Shown: piece after piece, positions 22,808-35,109 of the stretch
Layout: each line of letters starts with the position of its first letter
Position numbering within the stretch: the stretch's first letter is position 1
Source: Glandiceps talaboti
Taxonomy: Eukaryota > Hemichordata > Enteropneusta > Spengelidae
DNA length: 64,000 bases
NCBI RefSeq assembly: GCF_964340395.1
Contig: NC_135549.1
Coordinates: forward strand, 20,524,342-20,588,341
Direction: 5' to 3'
Program-made: the position numbers and the translations under genes
The notes under the pieces: model-generated
What the model saw: only the letters and a program-made list of their open reading frames with translations
Database searches by the model: none
What the model was told of the DNA's origin: nothing

Positions 22808-24479
22808 GTTCTCATTGTTTGTCTCTTTCCGTTAGCTCATTTACGGGAATATTTTGTTGTTTGTTACTGATGCAATTATATTTACCACAGCAATGCACGT
22901 ACGGTGGTTGGTACACTAATAAATTTTATTGTGTACGTTGCAATGGTAAATTTGCAATTCAAATGCTTCCCTCATCAGATATCACCAGGAAGATCACTGG
23001 ATGGCTTCTGGTATCAGAAGGAAATGAAACCCAAAACGATTCACTTTCAGAATATGTTACCACGGCAATCGTGAGTATTAATAATTTAATTTGTAGTATA
23101 TATTTACAAGTGTGTGGGTACATTCTAAGGGGGCAAAAACACATTGTAATAACCTTTTCACTTTTATACAGATAAATATGAGAATTTACCATTCATGTCA
23201 AATAGTCGTTTAATCACTTTATATACCTTATGATGGAAGTATCATAAATGTATTTACTATGTTAACGTTATTAAAGGGATCATATGGATGAGGATTGGGT
23301 ATTTATTTATTTTGAATTTTGAATTTATGAAAACAATTTTATCATTTCTTCCTCCTTAAAAAATCAATGTGAAACTACACATGTCAAATCCTGATTTACT
23401 ATAACTAAGTACATCGCAAATTTTCATATGTGTAAAATGTTTGTTATCGACGTTCAATAATAAACTTTACACAATTGTTTGGGGTTTTTTTTGCAATTTA
23501 TTGAGTTACAAACACAGACTTGGTCAATGTTGTTTCACATTAGTTTTTTTTAAAATCCATAATAAATTCCATGTATTATATCATAACAGACATTCATTCT
23601 TTCTTTACTTTGTAGGACACTTACGAATCACGCCTTGACAACTTGAGACAAGGATGTAAGACCATGAGAGAAAGTTACGGGCCACACGTGAAATTTTCGG
23701 AAGCGCGTGATAGGATGTTGTACGAAGACAGATACAAATTGGTTTACTGTTCTGTTCCTAAAGTGGCCTGTACGAATTGGCACCGGGCTTGGCTGGTTCT
23801 GATGGGTGTTGTGAACTCTGACGACAACGTACACCACTCCTTGGTTCATAACAAATATCAAAACGTGTATCCAACTCTAAAAAGATTGGAGAAAGAAGAA
23901 AAAAATAAACGGTTAGATAACTATCTTAAATTCCTATTCGTTCGCCATCCCTTCGAGCGTCTATTATCGGCATTCAGGAACAAATTTGAGCTGACGGATA
24001 AATGGAACCAGCGATTTCTCCAAATGTATGGGACGGATATAATTCAACGATATCGGTCCCAAGAAAATAGGCCTTTTCATGTTCCCAATAGTCTTAAGAA
24101 TATACAATTTAAGGAGTTTGTTCAATATGTCCTAGACACCGCTGGTTCATCGAGAGTTGATCCCCACTGGCAACCTATCTATCAACTTTGCCCAGTCTGC
24201 GAGATTGAATTTGACGTCATTGGAAAGTTTGAGCGGCTTGAAGAGGACGCCCTCTACGTCTTGAGACGGGCAGACCTCAGCGATAAGATTTCGTTTCAGA
24301 GTTATGATTCGCACGTTACCAACAGCTCGAACAGTAACATACTTCGTCGATATTACTCTACAATATCTGAAAAAAATATCCGAAAACTGTACCAGGTATA
24401 CAAGCCCGACTTTAGGTTATTTGGATATCCATTTCCGAAGAAATTTTTACGATGGTCAGCGGCAGCAGCAGCAGCATAG
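21847..24479 (+). CDS. carbohydrate sulfotransferase, HNK-1/chondroitin/dermatan family (CHST8-14 type), complete
   Basis: Type II Golgi enzyme moving sulfate from PAPS to a hexosamine of glycosaminoglycans or N-glycans. Coding exons 21847-21961, 22979-23070 and 23616-24479 join in phase (1, then 0) with GT-AG borders, giving 356 residues, the usual family length. Residues 1-11 are cytoplasmic and basic; 12-26 (LICVLLLVVYLFLYF) are the signal anchor. The stem carries NET and later NSS sequons. The catalytic domain starts in exon 3: SVPKVACTNWHR is the 5'-phosphosulfate loop (about residue 115) and FLFVRHPFERLLSAFRNKF the 3'-phosphate site (about 175). The C-terminal part has the family's DPHWQP, CPVCEIEFDVIGKFE and YKPDFRLFGYP segments. 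A run of eight codons reading mainly Ala (GCG/GCA) closes the protein. Ten flanking intron bases at the exon 2 acceptor (CTCATCAG) fix the phase; an alternative acceptor at 22890 would break it. Which sulfation position it makes cannot be told. Confidence 0.93.
22004..22095. repeat. (AGTGT)n pentanucleotide array
   Basis: About 18 units of AGTAT/AGTGT/AGTGC in the first coding intron of the sulfotransferase gene. Confidence 0.95.
22602..22688. repeat. fold-back element with about 40-base near-perfect arms
   Basis: The left arm at 22602-22641 begins ACCAATCTGATTAAAATCCG and is inverted at 22649-22688 with one or two mismatches around a 7-base loop (TTCATTG). Intronic. Confidence 0.9.
22741..22804. 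repeat. (CT)n microsatellite
   Basis: About 31 CT units in the sulfotransferase intron; the overlapping Ser-Leu reading frame is an artefact. Confidence 0.97.
23272..23580. repeat. MITE-like family B, copy 3, 3' end decayed
   Basis: The left end CATATGGATGAGGATTGGGT and internal GAGTTACAAACACAGACTTG are conserved. The inverted right end is lost near exon 3 of the sulfotransferase gene. Confidence 0.75.
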
Positions 24480-24743
24480 TAATTGTACTAGTACCACTAT
24501 ACGGCTACAGATTTCATTTATATTAATATATATTTTATTGTCGTTTGTCTTTTTATAAAACAACAGCACGACAGAACGGCAATATAAAAACAGAACAAAG
24601 CTTGCGTATACGAATATGAAGTAGCTGTGGACAAATGAAATCTAGTCGATTCACAGATGAATTGTACGTATCCGAAGTTGTCACGATCACGGTGATATTT
24701 TCTGTTCAAGTTTTTATATATGGGTTTTTAATTTTATCTAGCT

Positions 24744-24819
24744 CTGGAAATAGTGCGCTCCGCGGAACTTCGATACCACGTCCCCGCACCACAGAGTTCT
24801 CGGAGCGCACTATTTCCAG
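24744..24819. repeat. inverted repeat with 19-base perfect arms downstream of the sulfotransferase gene
   Basis: CTGGAAATAGTGCGCTCCG at 24744-24762 is exactly inverted at 24801-24819, with a 38-base loop. Confidence 0.85.
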
Positions 24820-24886
24820 ACCAAGGTTTTATCAAGAGTGTGTGAAAAGATGTTTTATTAAATAATTAAGACAAACTTCAAAAACT

Positions 24887-24914
24887 GTATATATATATAT
24901 ATATATATATATAT
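24887..24914. repeat. (TA)n microsatellite
   Basis: About 13 TA units between the sulfotransferase gene and its duplicated tail. Confidence 0.95.
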
Positions 24915-25251
24915 TTTAAGAACATTGAAAGGAAACAGAGATTATGCACCTTGTGTAGCTCGAGTATTGGAGATGAATTTCACTGTGCATTACTGTGTAA
25001 AAATGAAAACATTCAGAAGATAAGAGATGAATACTTGGACATTTTATTTAGTTTACAGTCGCAGTTACTTAAATTTGATAATCATATATTCTCTATTTAA
25101 GTACATTTTTTCATAATTTTGTAGCTGATACCCTAGCAAGTGTCACAGCTAAATATCTCAGTGATATACTTAATATTTTCAAGACATTTTCAAAACATCA
25201 GTGTTTCATTTGGTATATTTTCTTGCCAATGTCACTTCTTGTGTACACGGC

Positions 25252-25255
<4 letters not shown>

Positions 25256-25296
<41 letters not shown>
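25256..25296. repeat. (TA)n microsatellite
   Basis: About 20 TA units immediately left of the duplicated sulfotransferase tail. Confidence 0.95.
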
Positions 25297-25300
<4 letters not shown>

Positions 25301-25445
25301 TTATTTGGATATCCATTTCCGAAGAACTTTTAATTTACAATGGTCAGCAACAGTAGCAGCATAGTAATTTCTAGTATCAATATACGGCTACATATTTTAT
25401 TCATTTTAATATGTATTGCATTGTCGTTTGTCTTTTAAAGCACGA
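25296..25445 (+). pseudogene. duplicated 3' end of the sulfotransferase gene
   Basis: The last roughly 20 codons, stop and about 90 bases of 3' flank (source 24413-24575) recur here. TTATTTGGATATCCATTTCC is identical and is followed by a diverged GAAGAAC...AATGGTCAGCA...GCAGCATAG, then ACGGCTACA...TTGTCGTTTGTCTTTT. A frame change after GAAGAAC means it no longer encodes the tail. It begins directly after a (TA)n array. Confidence 0.85.
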
Positions 25446-25497
25446 CTGGAGGACAGAATTCCGAACGACAATATACATGTAAAAACAGATGGTTGTC

Positions 25498-25583
<86 letters not shown>

Positions 25584-25609
25584 TTGGTAGTACTGGAACT
25601 CTTTCTTGG

Positions 25610-25649
25610 GTGTAACTCGGAGTTTCACGCATATTGCGATCATCAGACA
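25610..25649 (-). ncRNA. hammerhead ribozyme motif, minus-strand copy, weaker stem I
   Basis: On the minus strand: CTGATGA (25646-25640), stem II CGCA/TGCG with loop ATA, GAAA, stem III ACU/AGU with loop CCG, then GUU and ACAC. The 5' half of stem I is AUGU rather than GUGU, so three pairs instead of four. The sequence TCTGATGATCGCAATATG is duplicated just upstream of the core. Possibly an inactive copy. Confidence 0.55.
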
Positions 25650-25667
25650 TATTGCGATCATCAGAGA

Positions 25668-25708
25668 GTGTCTGATGATCGCAATATGCGTGAAACTCCG
25701 AGTTACAC
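25668..25708 (+). ncRNA. type I hammerhead ribozyme motif
   Basis: All core elements are in order. Stem I GUGU (25668-25671) pairs with ACAC (25705-25708). CUGAUGA lies at 25672-25678. Stem II is CGCA (25680-25683), loop AUA, UGCG (25687-25690), with a U-U mismatch at its base. GAAA is at 25692-25695. Stem III is ACU (25695-25697), loop CCG, AGU (25701-25703). The predicted cleavage is after the GUU triplet at 25704. A very short stem III is the form known from Penelope-like retroelements (established knowledge). Stem II lacks the usual G-C closing pair, so activity is not assured. Confidence 0.7.
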
Positions 25709-25795
25709 CCAAGAAAGAGTTCCAGTACTACCAAAACTATTACGCTCTGCCACTGCGGTATAGAGCACTGTCTTAGCAGATTGATACTCACCGAG

Positions 25796-25919
<124 letters not shown>

Positions 25920-26649
25920 GACAACCATCTGGAATTCTAAATGCACTTGTAAATTAAGTTGTATTGAAATCACATCATTGTGTTGAACGTTCGTCCTTTT
26001 CGTTTTTACGTGTGCCGGGACTTGTCATGTATATCGTAGGTTTCTAGTATACTGGAAATAAGATAACTCTTTACTATTCCCTATCTCTGAGTCTGAAGTC
26101 AATAAAAAATGATGTTCAAATAAATTTAGCATGAAATCTCTTTCCTTTTTTGTTTTTCGATAAATTTAATGTGTAATGATATAGGGTGAGATAATAATAA
26201 AACCACCGAGTAATGATGAAAAAAAGTACGTAAAAATACTAATTTTTATAATGATAAAATCATCAAGTGTGGTCAAAATAACTACTATATAATAAACACC
26301 CCCCCCCCCCAATAAAAAAAGAAAGAAAAGAAAAACAATGATAAGATAAATTTTAAAATGTCATGCATGTAAAAAGTTATTCTATTTAGGGCACTGACCA
26401 CAGCCCATATAATAGTTGGATTGATTTGTCATTGTCAGAGCCAATGTCGATACAATATGACGTTAAAATAGCATCTGATAAATTTATTGAATGCCCCCCC
26501 CCCCCCACACACACACACACACAAGTTTTGTAACATTTCATATATCGTCAGCAATTAATTCCTTTTAAATGACAACGCTGGCCTGCTGTAAATATTCAAT
26601 TACCAATGTTTTATTTGTGTGCGTGATTTTTGATTGTTTGTTTCTGTCT

Positions 26650-27023
26650 GTCAATAAGTCTCAAGAAATAAAACGTTGAACAGTGGTTTTCTTGAACAAC
26701 ACCGACCTACACCCACACCCTCTCCCCGCTTACAGTTTGGACCAGCAACTTGTAGCATGCGCCACCTCCAGTCAACTTTCGGATGTTCGGAAGCTTCGAG
26801 ACCACACTCCACTCGTGCGTGTGCCGTCCTCTGCTTCGAGACTTCATACCAAAGATGACGTCATCATGACCGAACCAGGAAGTGAACTTTGTCCCGTACT
26901 TCCACCAGTCAACCAGTGGCAGCCTAGAGCGGTTTTGATTTCTGTACGGCGATCGCTGATCTTCAAATTATGACGAATCTGAGGTGAAGATCGTATGGAA
27001 ATCACTAGGTGATCGGAAGCAAG
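26650..27023 (+). promoter_or_regulatory. probable promoter and 5' leader of the FGD-like gene
   Basis: The stretch before the ATG at 27024 has markedly more CpG than neighbouring sequence. It includes CCCCGCTTACAG, TCGAGACC and a GACGTCATCATGACC segment (CRE/AP-1-like palindrome at about 26856-26872). No TATA box stands out. The two ORFs in it overlap in frame and look non-coding. Confidence 0.4.
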
Positions 27024-27039
27024 ATGTCAACCCTCACAG
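27024..27039 (+). CDS. FGD5/FGD6-like gene, first coding exon
   Basis: ATGTCAACCCTCACAG followed by GTAAGTTT, giving MSTLT plus one base. It ends in phase 1, which matches the exon at 43353 that begins with two bases to complete a Gly codon. The upstream 26.65-27.02 kb is GC- and CpG-richer than the surroundings and probably holds the promoter and leader. The short start plus a Pro/Lys-rich continuation resembles the N-termini of FGD6 proteins. Assignment depends on splicing across a 16.3-kb intron and needs transcript support. Confidence 0.6.
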
Positions 27040-29856
27040 GTAAGTTTCAAACGCAAGAAGAAATTGGACGAATCGGCCACAGCCCTAATTTTGAGTGATT
27101 CGCAAATCGTACGATATGAACTGTAGACTGTGTAGTGTAACTTGTAAGTCGGACGGCAAACATTTTGAGTTGACAGACGCTCCAAACTTAAGTTTGTTCA
27201 TGTACGTTTCGAAGTAAACCGATAATTTATGTCGAGAAAGAGTAACATAACTGCCAAAGTCCATGATCTGTGCTTGGACTGTGAGGAGATCGAGTTGTAT
27301 GATCCAGCGGTTAAGGAAAGAACAGAGCACCGTGGCCCTGGGTGTTTGTTGTCAAGGTTGACGGGGTAAAACGCCCTCCATTATTGTCACAAGAACTTGC
27401 ACTCGTCCAGTTCATGTTCAATCGCAGCGGTTTCATTTGAAATTTCCTGTTCTCATTTTGTCTTTCGAGGAAATGGTCTTTGTCTTTGCAATGGTGCGTT
27501 AGTTTTAAATGGGCAATAATTAATATTGTTTTCACGACGTTCGCCGTTCCAGCTGTAGGTAACTGATTGCTTACCATGGGGCGCGCCCCTTTATGTGCAT
27601 GATAATTGATACATCCATCATTTATCATGATTCGAGATACTGTGATATAGGTAGCTTTAGCGACCATTTTTATAACTTACTGAATCAGAAAGGAGTTCAG
27701 AGTGAGGGTTCACTCACAGACCCTCTGAGGGTCTATGGTTCACTGTTACCCGTTGAAATATATGTTTTTTATTGACATATGCATCACTGGTAATAAATAT
27801 GTGTTAACTGGGTGTCAGCATGCAGTAGTTGATTGAAAAGTGTTCCAACATAAAAACATGTGTTAGCTCAGTAGAGTTGGTCCAGGCTGTCTAGCTTGAA
27901 AATACTGTTCACCCGAACCATTGAGGTATTATTAGTACACCTATTTATGGAGACTCTCCCTAATACATCAAATGCCAGAATATACTGTCAATTGCACTGC
28001 AGCACATGTCTGAGCCAGACAGCCAAGTCGCTGGGGCTATCCTTAGATGGACTGTGGTTACAGATTCATGTGACAATCACACATACCCACACATGTGCAT
28101 AAATTATCTAAATAATACATAAGTTCGAGACCCACATTAAAATATTGTATTCACAAAGAATTACTATGAGATTTGTGTTTGCTTTAATTTAAGATTTCAG
28201 AACAGTGATAACAACATAGTCCAGTGAAGCATAACAGACATAAGCAATGTGGTATACCTCAGAGACCAGCAAGATTTGACATACCGGGTAGCTTTCCAGA
28301 ATTTGGATGCAGAGCAAATCTCAGTAAAATGCCCTAGAAACTTGTACATTTTATCTACTTTATATACCATCCCGAGTCAGATGGGTTCAGGCACTTACTT
28401 TGTATCTGGATACCCGGTATCTTGCTTTTGGATAGATCTCCAAGAAAAATATCAAATTCTTATTCATGATAAATCAATGCACATTCCCTCACAGTTCCCA
28501 ATCTCTTTCCCAACAAACTTTACAAGCTGTACTTCAATATTAAAATGAAGGTAGAATAAAAAAAGTGAGTGTTTCACTAAACTGGGCATTATCAGTTTTT
28601 TTTATCAATTTATGGACAATGAAAATTCCCAGGCAAGAAAAAGTGTTTTTGGTCTACGTTCAGACTCAGTGGTCTGAACCCATAAAGAGTAGACAAGTTT
28701 AGATAAACCACAGACACACCATGCTGTGCATCATTTGCATACATATGATGAGGACAATGCTATTAGTAGGGTAGCAGAGAGCATGGATGTCTCCTAATAC
28801 ATCCATGCAGAGAGTTACAGTAATCCCATTGAAAACCAACATTTGTATGTAGCAGTAATCAAAGATGTTGGAGAGATATAGACCCTACAGGAGAAGTCTT
28901 ATGTTTTAACCAATGCCCTAACCATGGAAGTAGAACTTCTACTTCCATGCCCTAACCATTCAGGTATAAGGGGAGATACCGTTAACTTACCCCTATGCAT
29001 ATATAGATGCTAACTAGACAACCAACATGTGGTTGTCTGAGATCAGGGGATCCCCTAATACATCCATGCTGAGATAGACCACATCTCACTGCCTCAGACA
29101 ACTAAAAGCAGTTTGAGACCACATCTATCCATAATGACAGAGACTCATCCACACACAATCCATTGTTTGACATACATTGTAGACAGTCTATTGTTTCATT
29201 GTTTATGTTTATAACAGTTTTAATAAACCAACAGTTGGTGGAGGGTCTATGAATAAACTCCTAAATTACAATCCTGTTGTTTGTAGTATGGTACCATAGA
29301 TCTTGTTATTAAATTTACACAGCTGTATGCAAGACCATAGACAAGTAAGAATTTCTTCCTTGTAGGTGGCAAGACTAGGAAGTGCACCTTCAATCCACAG
29401 TCCTTCAAGTTCTACCTCCATGAAATCACAGCCGCTCGTGACCACTAATGTGTTTCAGAATGTTATAAATTATCCCTAGGAACTTTATCGTTGTTAGCTC
29501 ACAATTTCATGTTTCTAGAAACCTGTTGTATTTCTTTCACATATTACAGTTATCGGCTCTACATGACATTGTCTATATTATTAATACTTTGTGACACATA
29601 CTACAGGCCACAGGTGTCTGTGGTTTAAACATACCTTTCACACTGGCAAACTACTTTGTATGTAAACATATGAACAAGAATGAGATACAAGTTGTCCCTT
29701 TCTTTTGAGACTCAGACCATCAAATAAGTGGTTTGCATGAGTTTGAGAAAGAAATTTGACTAACATGAATCAACAATAGCAGCAAAGAACAGATAAACAA
29801 ATAACATATGTCGACAAGAATGGTAAATTATAAAGAGTATACTGATCCATGGAAGT

Positions 29857-30074
29857 ATATACTGTAAACCTGGAAATGTTCGCGTAAGATTTATTTTCGC
29901 TAATTTCACTACAAAACAAAACTGCGAAAATAAGTAGTAGCGAAAATATATATTTCTGCATAATGCAATGTACCAGTATGGTTATTAGTGAAAATTAATC
30001 TTTGTGAACTACATGAAGACTATAAAATCGCAAAATTTTCTAGTCATGAAAATATGCAGGTTTACAGTATATAT
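29857..30074. repeat. MITE-like element with ATACTGTAAACCTG ends
   Basis: About 217 bases between TATATACTGTAAACCTGGAA and its inverse GCAGGTTTACAGTATATA. Internal GCGAAAATA blocks occur in both orientations. Noncoding. Confidence 0.8.
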
Positions 30075-30719
30075 GGGTTATACTTCCATGACTGAACCAA
30101 AGAACTCCATGACCACCCCGATACTTCAATGATTCTATTGTGAAGTTAGTAGCAAAGTTTGAACTTGGTAACACTCATGATCACATGACCATGTGATCAT
30201 GGACTCACTTAATTGAGTCCGGAAGTTTTTGAACAAGTATACAATTTTTATAGAGCGTTACACAGTTCAAACTTTATTACTAATCAAATAATCTGGATAC
30301 ATGAGTCTGCATACATCAACTTTCCTGTTATTATATTTTAATAAAAAATGTGCCTATATATATACATTATCCAATTTTCATATTAACTGAATGTCATAAA
30401 TCAATGTGTAAATTTAAATTTATAGCGACTGACGTTCGTGTAGAAAAATATATACATGTAGCTGGTTTAATCAATAACACCCAATTCATCAAGTGAAGTA
30501 GTTGCCAATCTTTTATCAAAGTTTTCGACTTGACAGGAAGCAGGAAAACATAATGATTGGCCTCTTTTAAAGCTGCACTAGCTGTAACTGAAGTATTATT
30601 TTTCAGTCTGACAACCAACAATATATTCACTGAAAATTAAAGTACTAATAATTAGACAATGTATATGTCAATTTGAGGTCTATTTTATCTATAAGTAGTA
30701 TAGTAATAAGTTGAAATCA

Positions 30720-30826
30720 TTATTTTTTTTTTCATTTTTTTTTTTTATTTTTTTTTTTTATTTTTTTTTTTTATTTATTTATTTATTTATTTATTTATTT
30801 TTTTTTTTTTGGGGGGGGGGGGGGAT
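30720..30826. repeat. T-rich low-complexity tract ending in a G run
   Basis: Mostly T with scattered A, (ATTT)n in the middle, then a run of about 14 G. Homopolymer length is unreliable. Confidence 0.9.
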
Positions 30827-31074
30827 TTTGGGTGCTGACCCAAAAAAAGAGTTCCAATTGCAGCTAATGCAGCTTTGATATAAAAACCTAACTTCTAAGA
30901 TAACCTTTGAAAAATAAAAATGAAAAATAGAGACATGTAATGATTTTTTTGTAGGTTTATTTGGTTGACGAAGCATATTTAATTATGAAATTATGTCAAA
31001 TACATAACAAACTATATAGGTGTGACAGAAAATGTGTGTAAACTGGTATGACAAGCATGACATAAACATTGTGT

Positions 31075-31469
31075 AAGGCCTAAAAAAAAGAATTGTTTGG
31101 TTCTGGTTACCCACCCCACCTACATATAGTTTTTCACGCTGACCCTAAACCTTTTTTTTAATGTATTTGAGAAAAAAAAAAAAAATTGCGAAAATTGTGA
31201 AGTCTTACAAGAAATAGTGGATGCGAAATTTGACATCAACTTTCAAAGATGATATAAAACTGTTCTTCCAATCTGTAATGGCTGCACATCTGATGAGAAG
31301 AAACCAATTAAGGAAAACAACAGAAAACATAACTACCTGAACTAGACATTCACACGTGAAAAAATCAAATAAAAAATCTTCCTACCCCACCTATTCTAAA
31401 ATTGAGCATAATCGGAACCACATAATTTGAGCATAATCGGAACCACATAATTTTTTTTGTTAGGCCTAA
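31075..31469. repeat. MITE-like family A, copy 2
   Basis: Reverse-orientation copy of 2983-3370: AAGGCCTAAAAAAAAG at the left and TTAGGCCTAAG at the right, with the shared CCAATCTGTAATGGCTG and TTTTTCACGCTGACCCTAAA blocks. The right end has a duplicated TTTGAGCATAATCGGAACCA. Confidence 0.75.
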
Positions 31470-34400
31470 GGATGTTGTAGCAAAGAGAAATCAATAACAA
31501 CGTACATTGTACCATCAGACCTGATCTACCCTTCTGACCTTCTTGTTGCTGTTTTGAGTATAACAACTTGTTGTGATTCAACCAACATACTCACCGCTTT
31601 GGTGTTGTCGATGTACATACATGTATGTACATCTCACAGCTAGGAGGTTGACCTTTGAACTCATGAGATATTTGAACCTTGTACAATGTAGTGTTCTTTG
31701 ATGCAAACAAGCCAGGATATCCTTGAAAGTAGTTCAATTCAAAAACCAAGCCCTAACCTAGCTTTACAATGAATTTTTGAAACAGTCATTGAGTACTAAC
31801 TTCAGGGTTTATTGCTGAACTCGAAGAAAATCCTGAGAACTAACGAAAAATTAGGTTTGTTGGCTTATTCGTAGATATGTCATTGTTGCCCATGTTGGCT
31901 GGTATTTACTGTTTATCAGTATCAATTGTGACCAGATTTGAGTGTATGTCCTTGTGTCACCCCTTTCATTGAAATGCAAAATATTGCACTTTTATAGTGT
32001 ACATGCATTTTGTTCAGTGAACCTTTACTCTATTGTTCGGTGAGTAATACAGTGGCAGTTTCGAGAGTGAATCATTCTAACATTAGGTGTAAGATTTGAC
32101 CATATTTGGTAGAATGAAGATTCTTGACAAAATTATGAGGTTTATATTCAATTAGGGTGACTTCACTTTTTTTGTTTCTCGTTACTTTTTCATACCAACT
32201 ATGGGTCGGTCGGTTGATCGATTTAAATATAAAGTAAACAAATAAAGAATCATCTTCTTCATGTTTCTGTGCCTCTTCTTTTCCTCCTCTCTATCTTCTT
32301 TTTATTGGATTCCTGGTAACGATATTCTCAGGCCCCTACTTGAATAACTTCCGTCATGAAAGAAATGCTAGGTGTTTGTGAATATGTGTTGTCGCTGCCA
32401 CCATGACTGTAGATGATGTTGGCAGTCCAGACACTTGCTTATTCTTGTCAGAGGGGGTGCTGTTACATAAAATACTAAGGGCGCGCGACAATAAAAATTT
32501 GTTTATTTTGATGTCGGAGCTGAAAATTTGGGTCCGTCAGATATAAGTGAAAAATAGAACAAAACATAGGGTCACATGTGACCCTTATTGACATCACAAA
32601 GAACTGAAACTTTGTTTTGAACACCAACAGAGATACACAATTGGTGAAAGTCAAATTATGCTACATGTATACCATGGTGATAGGCGTCAGATTAACTACA
32701 TGTAGTTTGCTGTGGCTTGAATTCCCTAATTTCACAGATGGCACAAAGTGTGAAATTGAAACTTTTGCGGGTGTATTGTAATTTGTATAAAGTTCATGTA
32801 GAGTTCTTGGCCGTAGTTTTGAAGAATAACAGAGAATAGATTAAACTGTGTTGTATAGTCAACACCATGAAATTAATTGCTGGCAACAGTAAACCACATG
32901 TTTGGTAGGCTAGTCCCAGCCACTGACTATAGTACTAATGTCAAGATTGAAAATGTTGACTGTGATTGTTGTCCACCCTGGTCCCATCTTTGTTCATTCA
33001 TCAGAGCCACATCATCTGCAAGCCAGGACTAATAGTTGGCATTTTTATGATGGAATACTTTTATTTCAGTTTGGATTTTATTTTATTGTATTTTTTCACC
33101 AAAATATCATTTCTTTAAAAGTGCCTGCACCAGGACATTCTGAACTTTTGTATATGTACATTTTGTATCTCTATTGTGAACTATGTTTTTGTAGTGAAAA
33201 TTAGAAGGATAAAAGTGTAGTAAAGTTGTATACATGCATAATACTGTGGTACTGTCATGTAAAACAAAGAACAAACTATTGAACCTTAGAATTAAGTCCA
33301 GTTCAGTGTTCTCCGCAGAGGGTTTTAGCGTATCGGGCCCGATATCCTTTAATTTCCGCCAATACGCTATCAGATTGTATAGGGTTCGGTAAATATTGTT
33401 CATCTGTCAATCGGTCAGCTGACGCCTTTGTTGTTTCACAACGTTTGTATTGATCCTTCACACATAAGCAGCAAGTAAAACTAAAGAGTGTCTAATTAAT
33501 TCAAACGACTATTCAACCCTCTACCATTACCAGACAGATTTCATTGAAGTTTGCCGTCAATATTGTTTTCGATAGGAATAAAATGCGTAAACCCGCTAAT
33601 GGTAGTGTGATTCACACTCGGTACAACAGCTTTCGGTAAATCAAAGGCAAAACCGACCCATCCGTAACGTCGGTTCGACCGTAGAAGCATGTCGGAACTG
33701 CCAGATTTTGACAACTATAAAATCAAACGAAAAAAAATCAAACCATTTTGCTATAAAGTATAAAAGTTCGAGAAACGCATGAAGTTGACATTCAGTGTCT
33801 AGAGTGACAGAGTAACAGTGATAACACCGAGTATGTCTCAACCCAAGAGCATGTGCATTCTTCAATGTCATGAAAAGAGTTGAACAGACTAATGTACCTT
33901 TCGATAAAGTGCGATGTTATCTCCGATTATCAGTTTCATGTTCAATTTTACCCTGAAAACACGTTTAGTTTGTAGTTTGACATTGTAGACTGATAGTGAT
34001 ACATCGTACAACTACGATGAAAGCATGGATTTTCCAATATGGCGGCCATGACGTCACAAACTATCGCGAGTTTTTGAAGTCCTCCATAGGGAAGTATAGT
34101 AAGTCTCGTGTATCACGATATTTCGGACTAACACGATGTCTGCCGGTAGCTGTACACAAACTTTTCGTGTTTCGAAAGTCTAATTTATTTGTGGACTTTA
34201 AGATTTAAATAATTTCAGCTTTCCTAACAATAAATTAATAATCAATAACACTGCTTTATGAGTTTCTTATTGGTGCTAATATTTTGAAGTAATAAATTGG
34301 CCTTCAACTTTCCTTTGGCCACATGTACTACTTGTTTGATATTATGATGTACTTTGATTTTTTGGGAATATAATCATATGTATCCTATCAACAAAACCTG

Positions 34401-35109
34401 GGGAGAACACTGCAGTTGAATTTGTGTTTGTACTGTTGAAAGGGGAGTTATTGGATGTGTGTGTGTGTGGTGGGGGGGGGGGGGGGGGGTTGGCGGCAAT
34501 GCCCAGTTTCATTACTGTTTATCATACACTTCCTAGATACTTGTACATGTATGTATAGTTCAGTGCTATGTTATTGTTATGTGGTTAATTATTTGCCCTG
34601 ATTTGGGATGGAATTTATAACAAGGAAATAAAAAAGAACAACCACAATGTATTCTGCCAAGATTGTTCACATGTACATGTAACATAATGACACTGTGTCT
34701 TGATAGGTTGATAATTTTTGTTTGAAGTCTTTTAATATTTATTAACCTTGTGATGGTTACAAAGACAAATAAATAGATGTACACATTGTTTGGACCAAAA
34801 CTGGGAAAATATAATAAAACATTTTGGTAAGATATTAAAATGTCTCCAAATAAGTTGACGAAAGGCCATTCTAATTAATTTATTATATCCTTTAACCAAA
34901 CAATTTCAAAGTATGAGGACATATTGTAAGCTCAATCTGATTAAACGCTGATGCATGAATATGGCTTTATTTGCACATTACTTTGATTCATGACCTTGGC
35001 AATAGTGGTTCAATGAAGGCCATTTTATCATTAACATTTACTTTTTGGGTTTATAACCCTGTACAGCCCGATAGCCTGTATAGGGTATAATTACATAGTT
35101 ACAGAAACC

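Noticed and set aside
22684-23175. 163-codon ORF over the (CT)n tract as an N-terminal sulfotransferase exon
   Set aside because: Only 22979-23070 fits the splice phases; the Ser-Leu run is microsatellite.
27311-27667. 118-codon minus-strand ORF just inside the FGD-like gene
   Set aside because: No recognisable motif, no splice context; likely chance in a GC-richer patch.
31285-31305. CTGATGAGAAGAAACC as a fourth hammerhead core
   Set aside because: The CUGAUGA and GAAAC boxes are too close to allow a stem II, and no stem I or III pairs.
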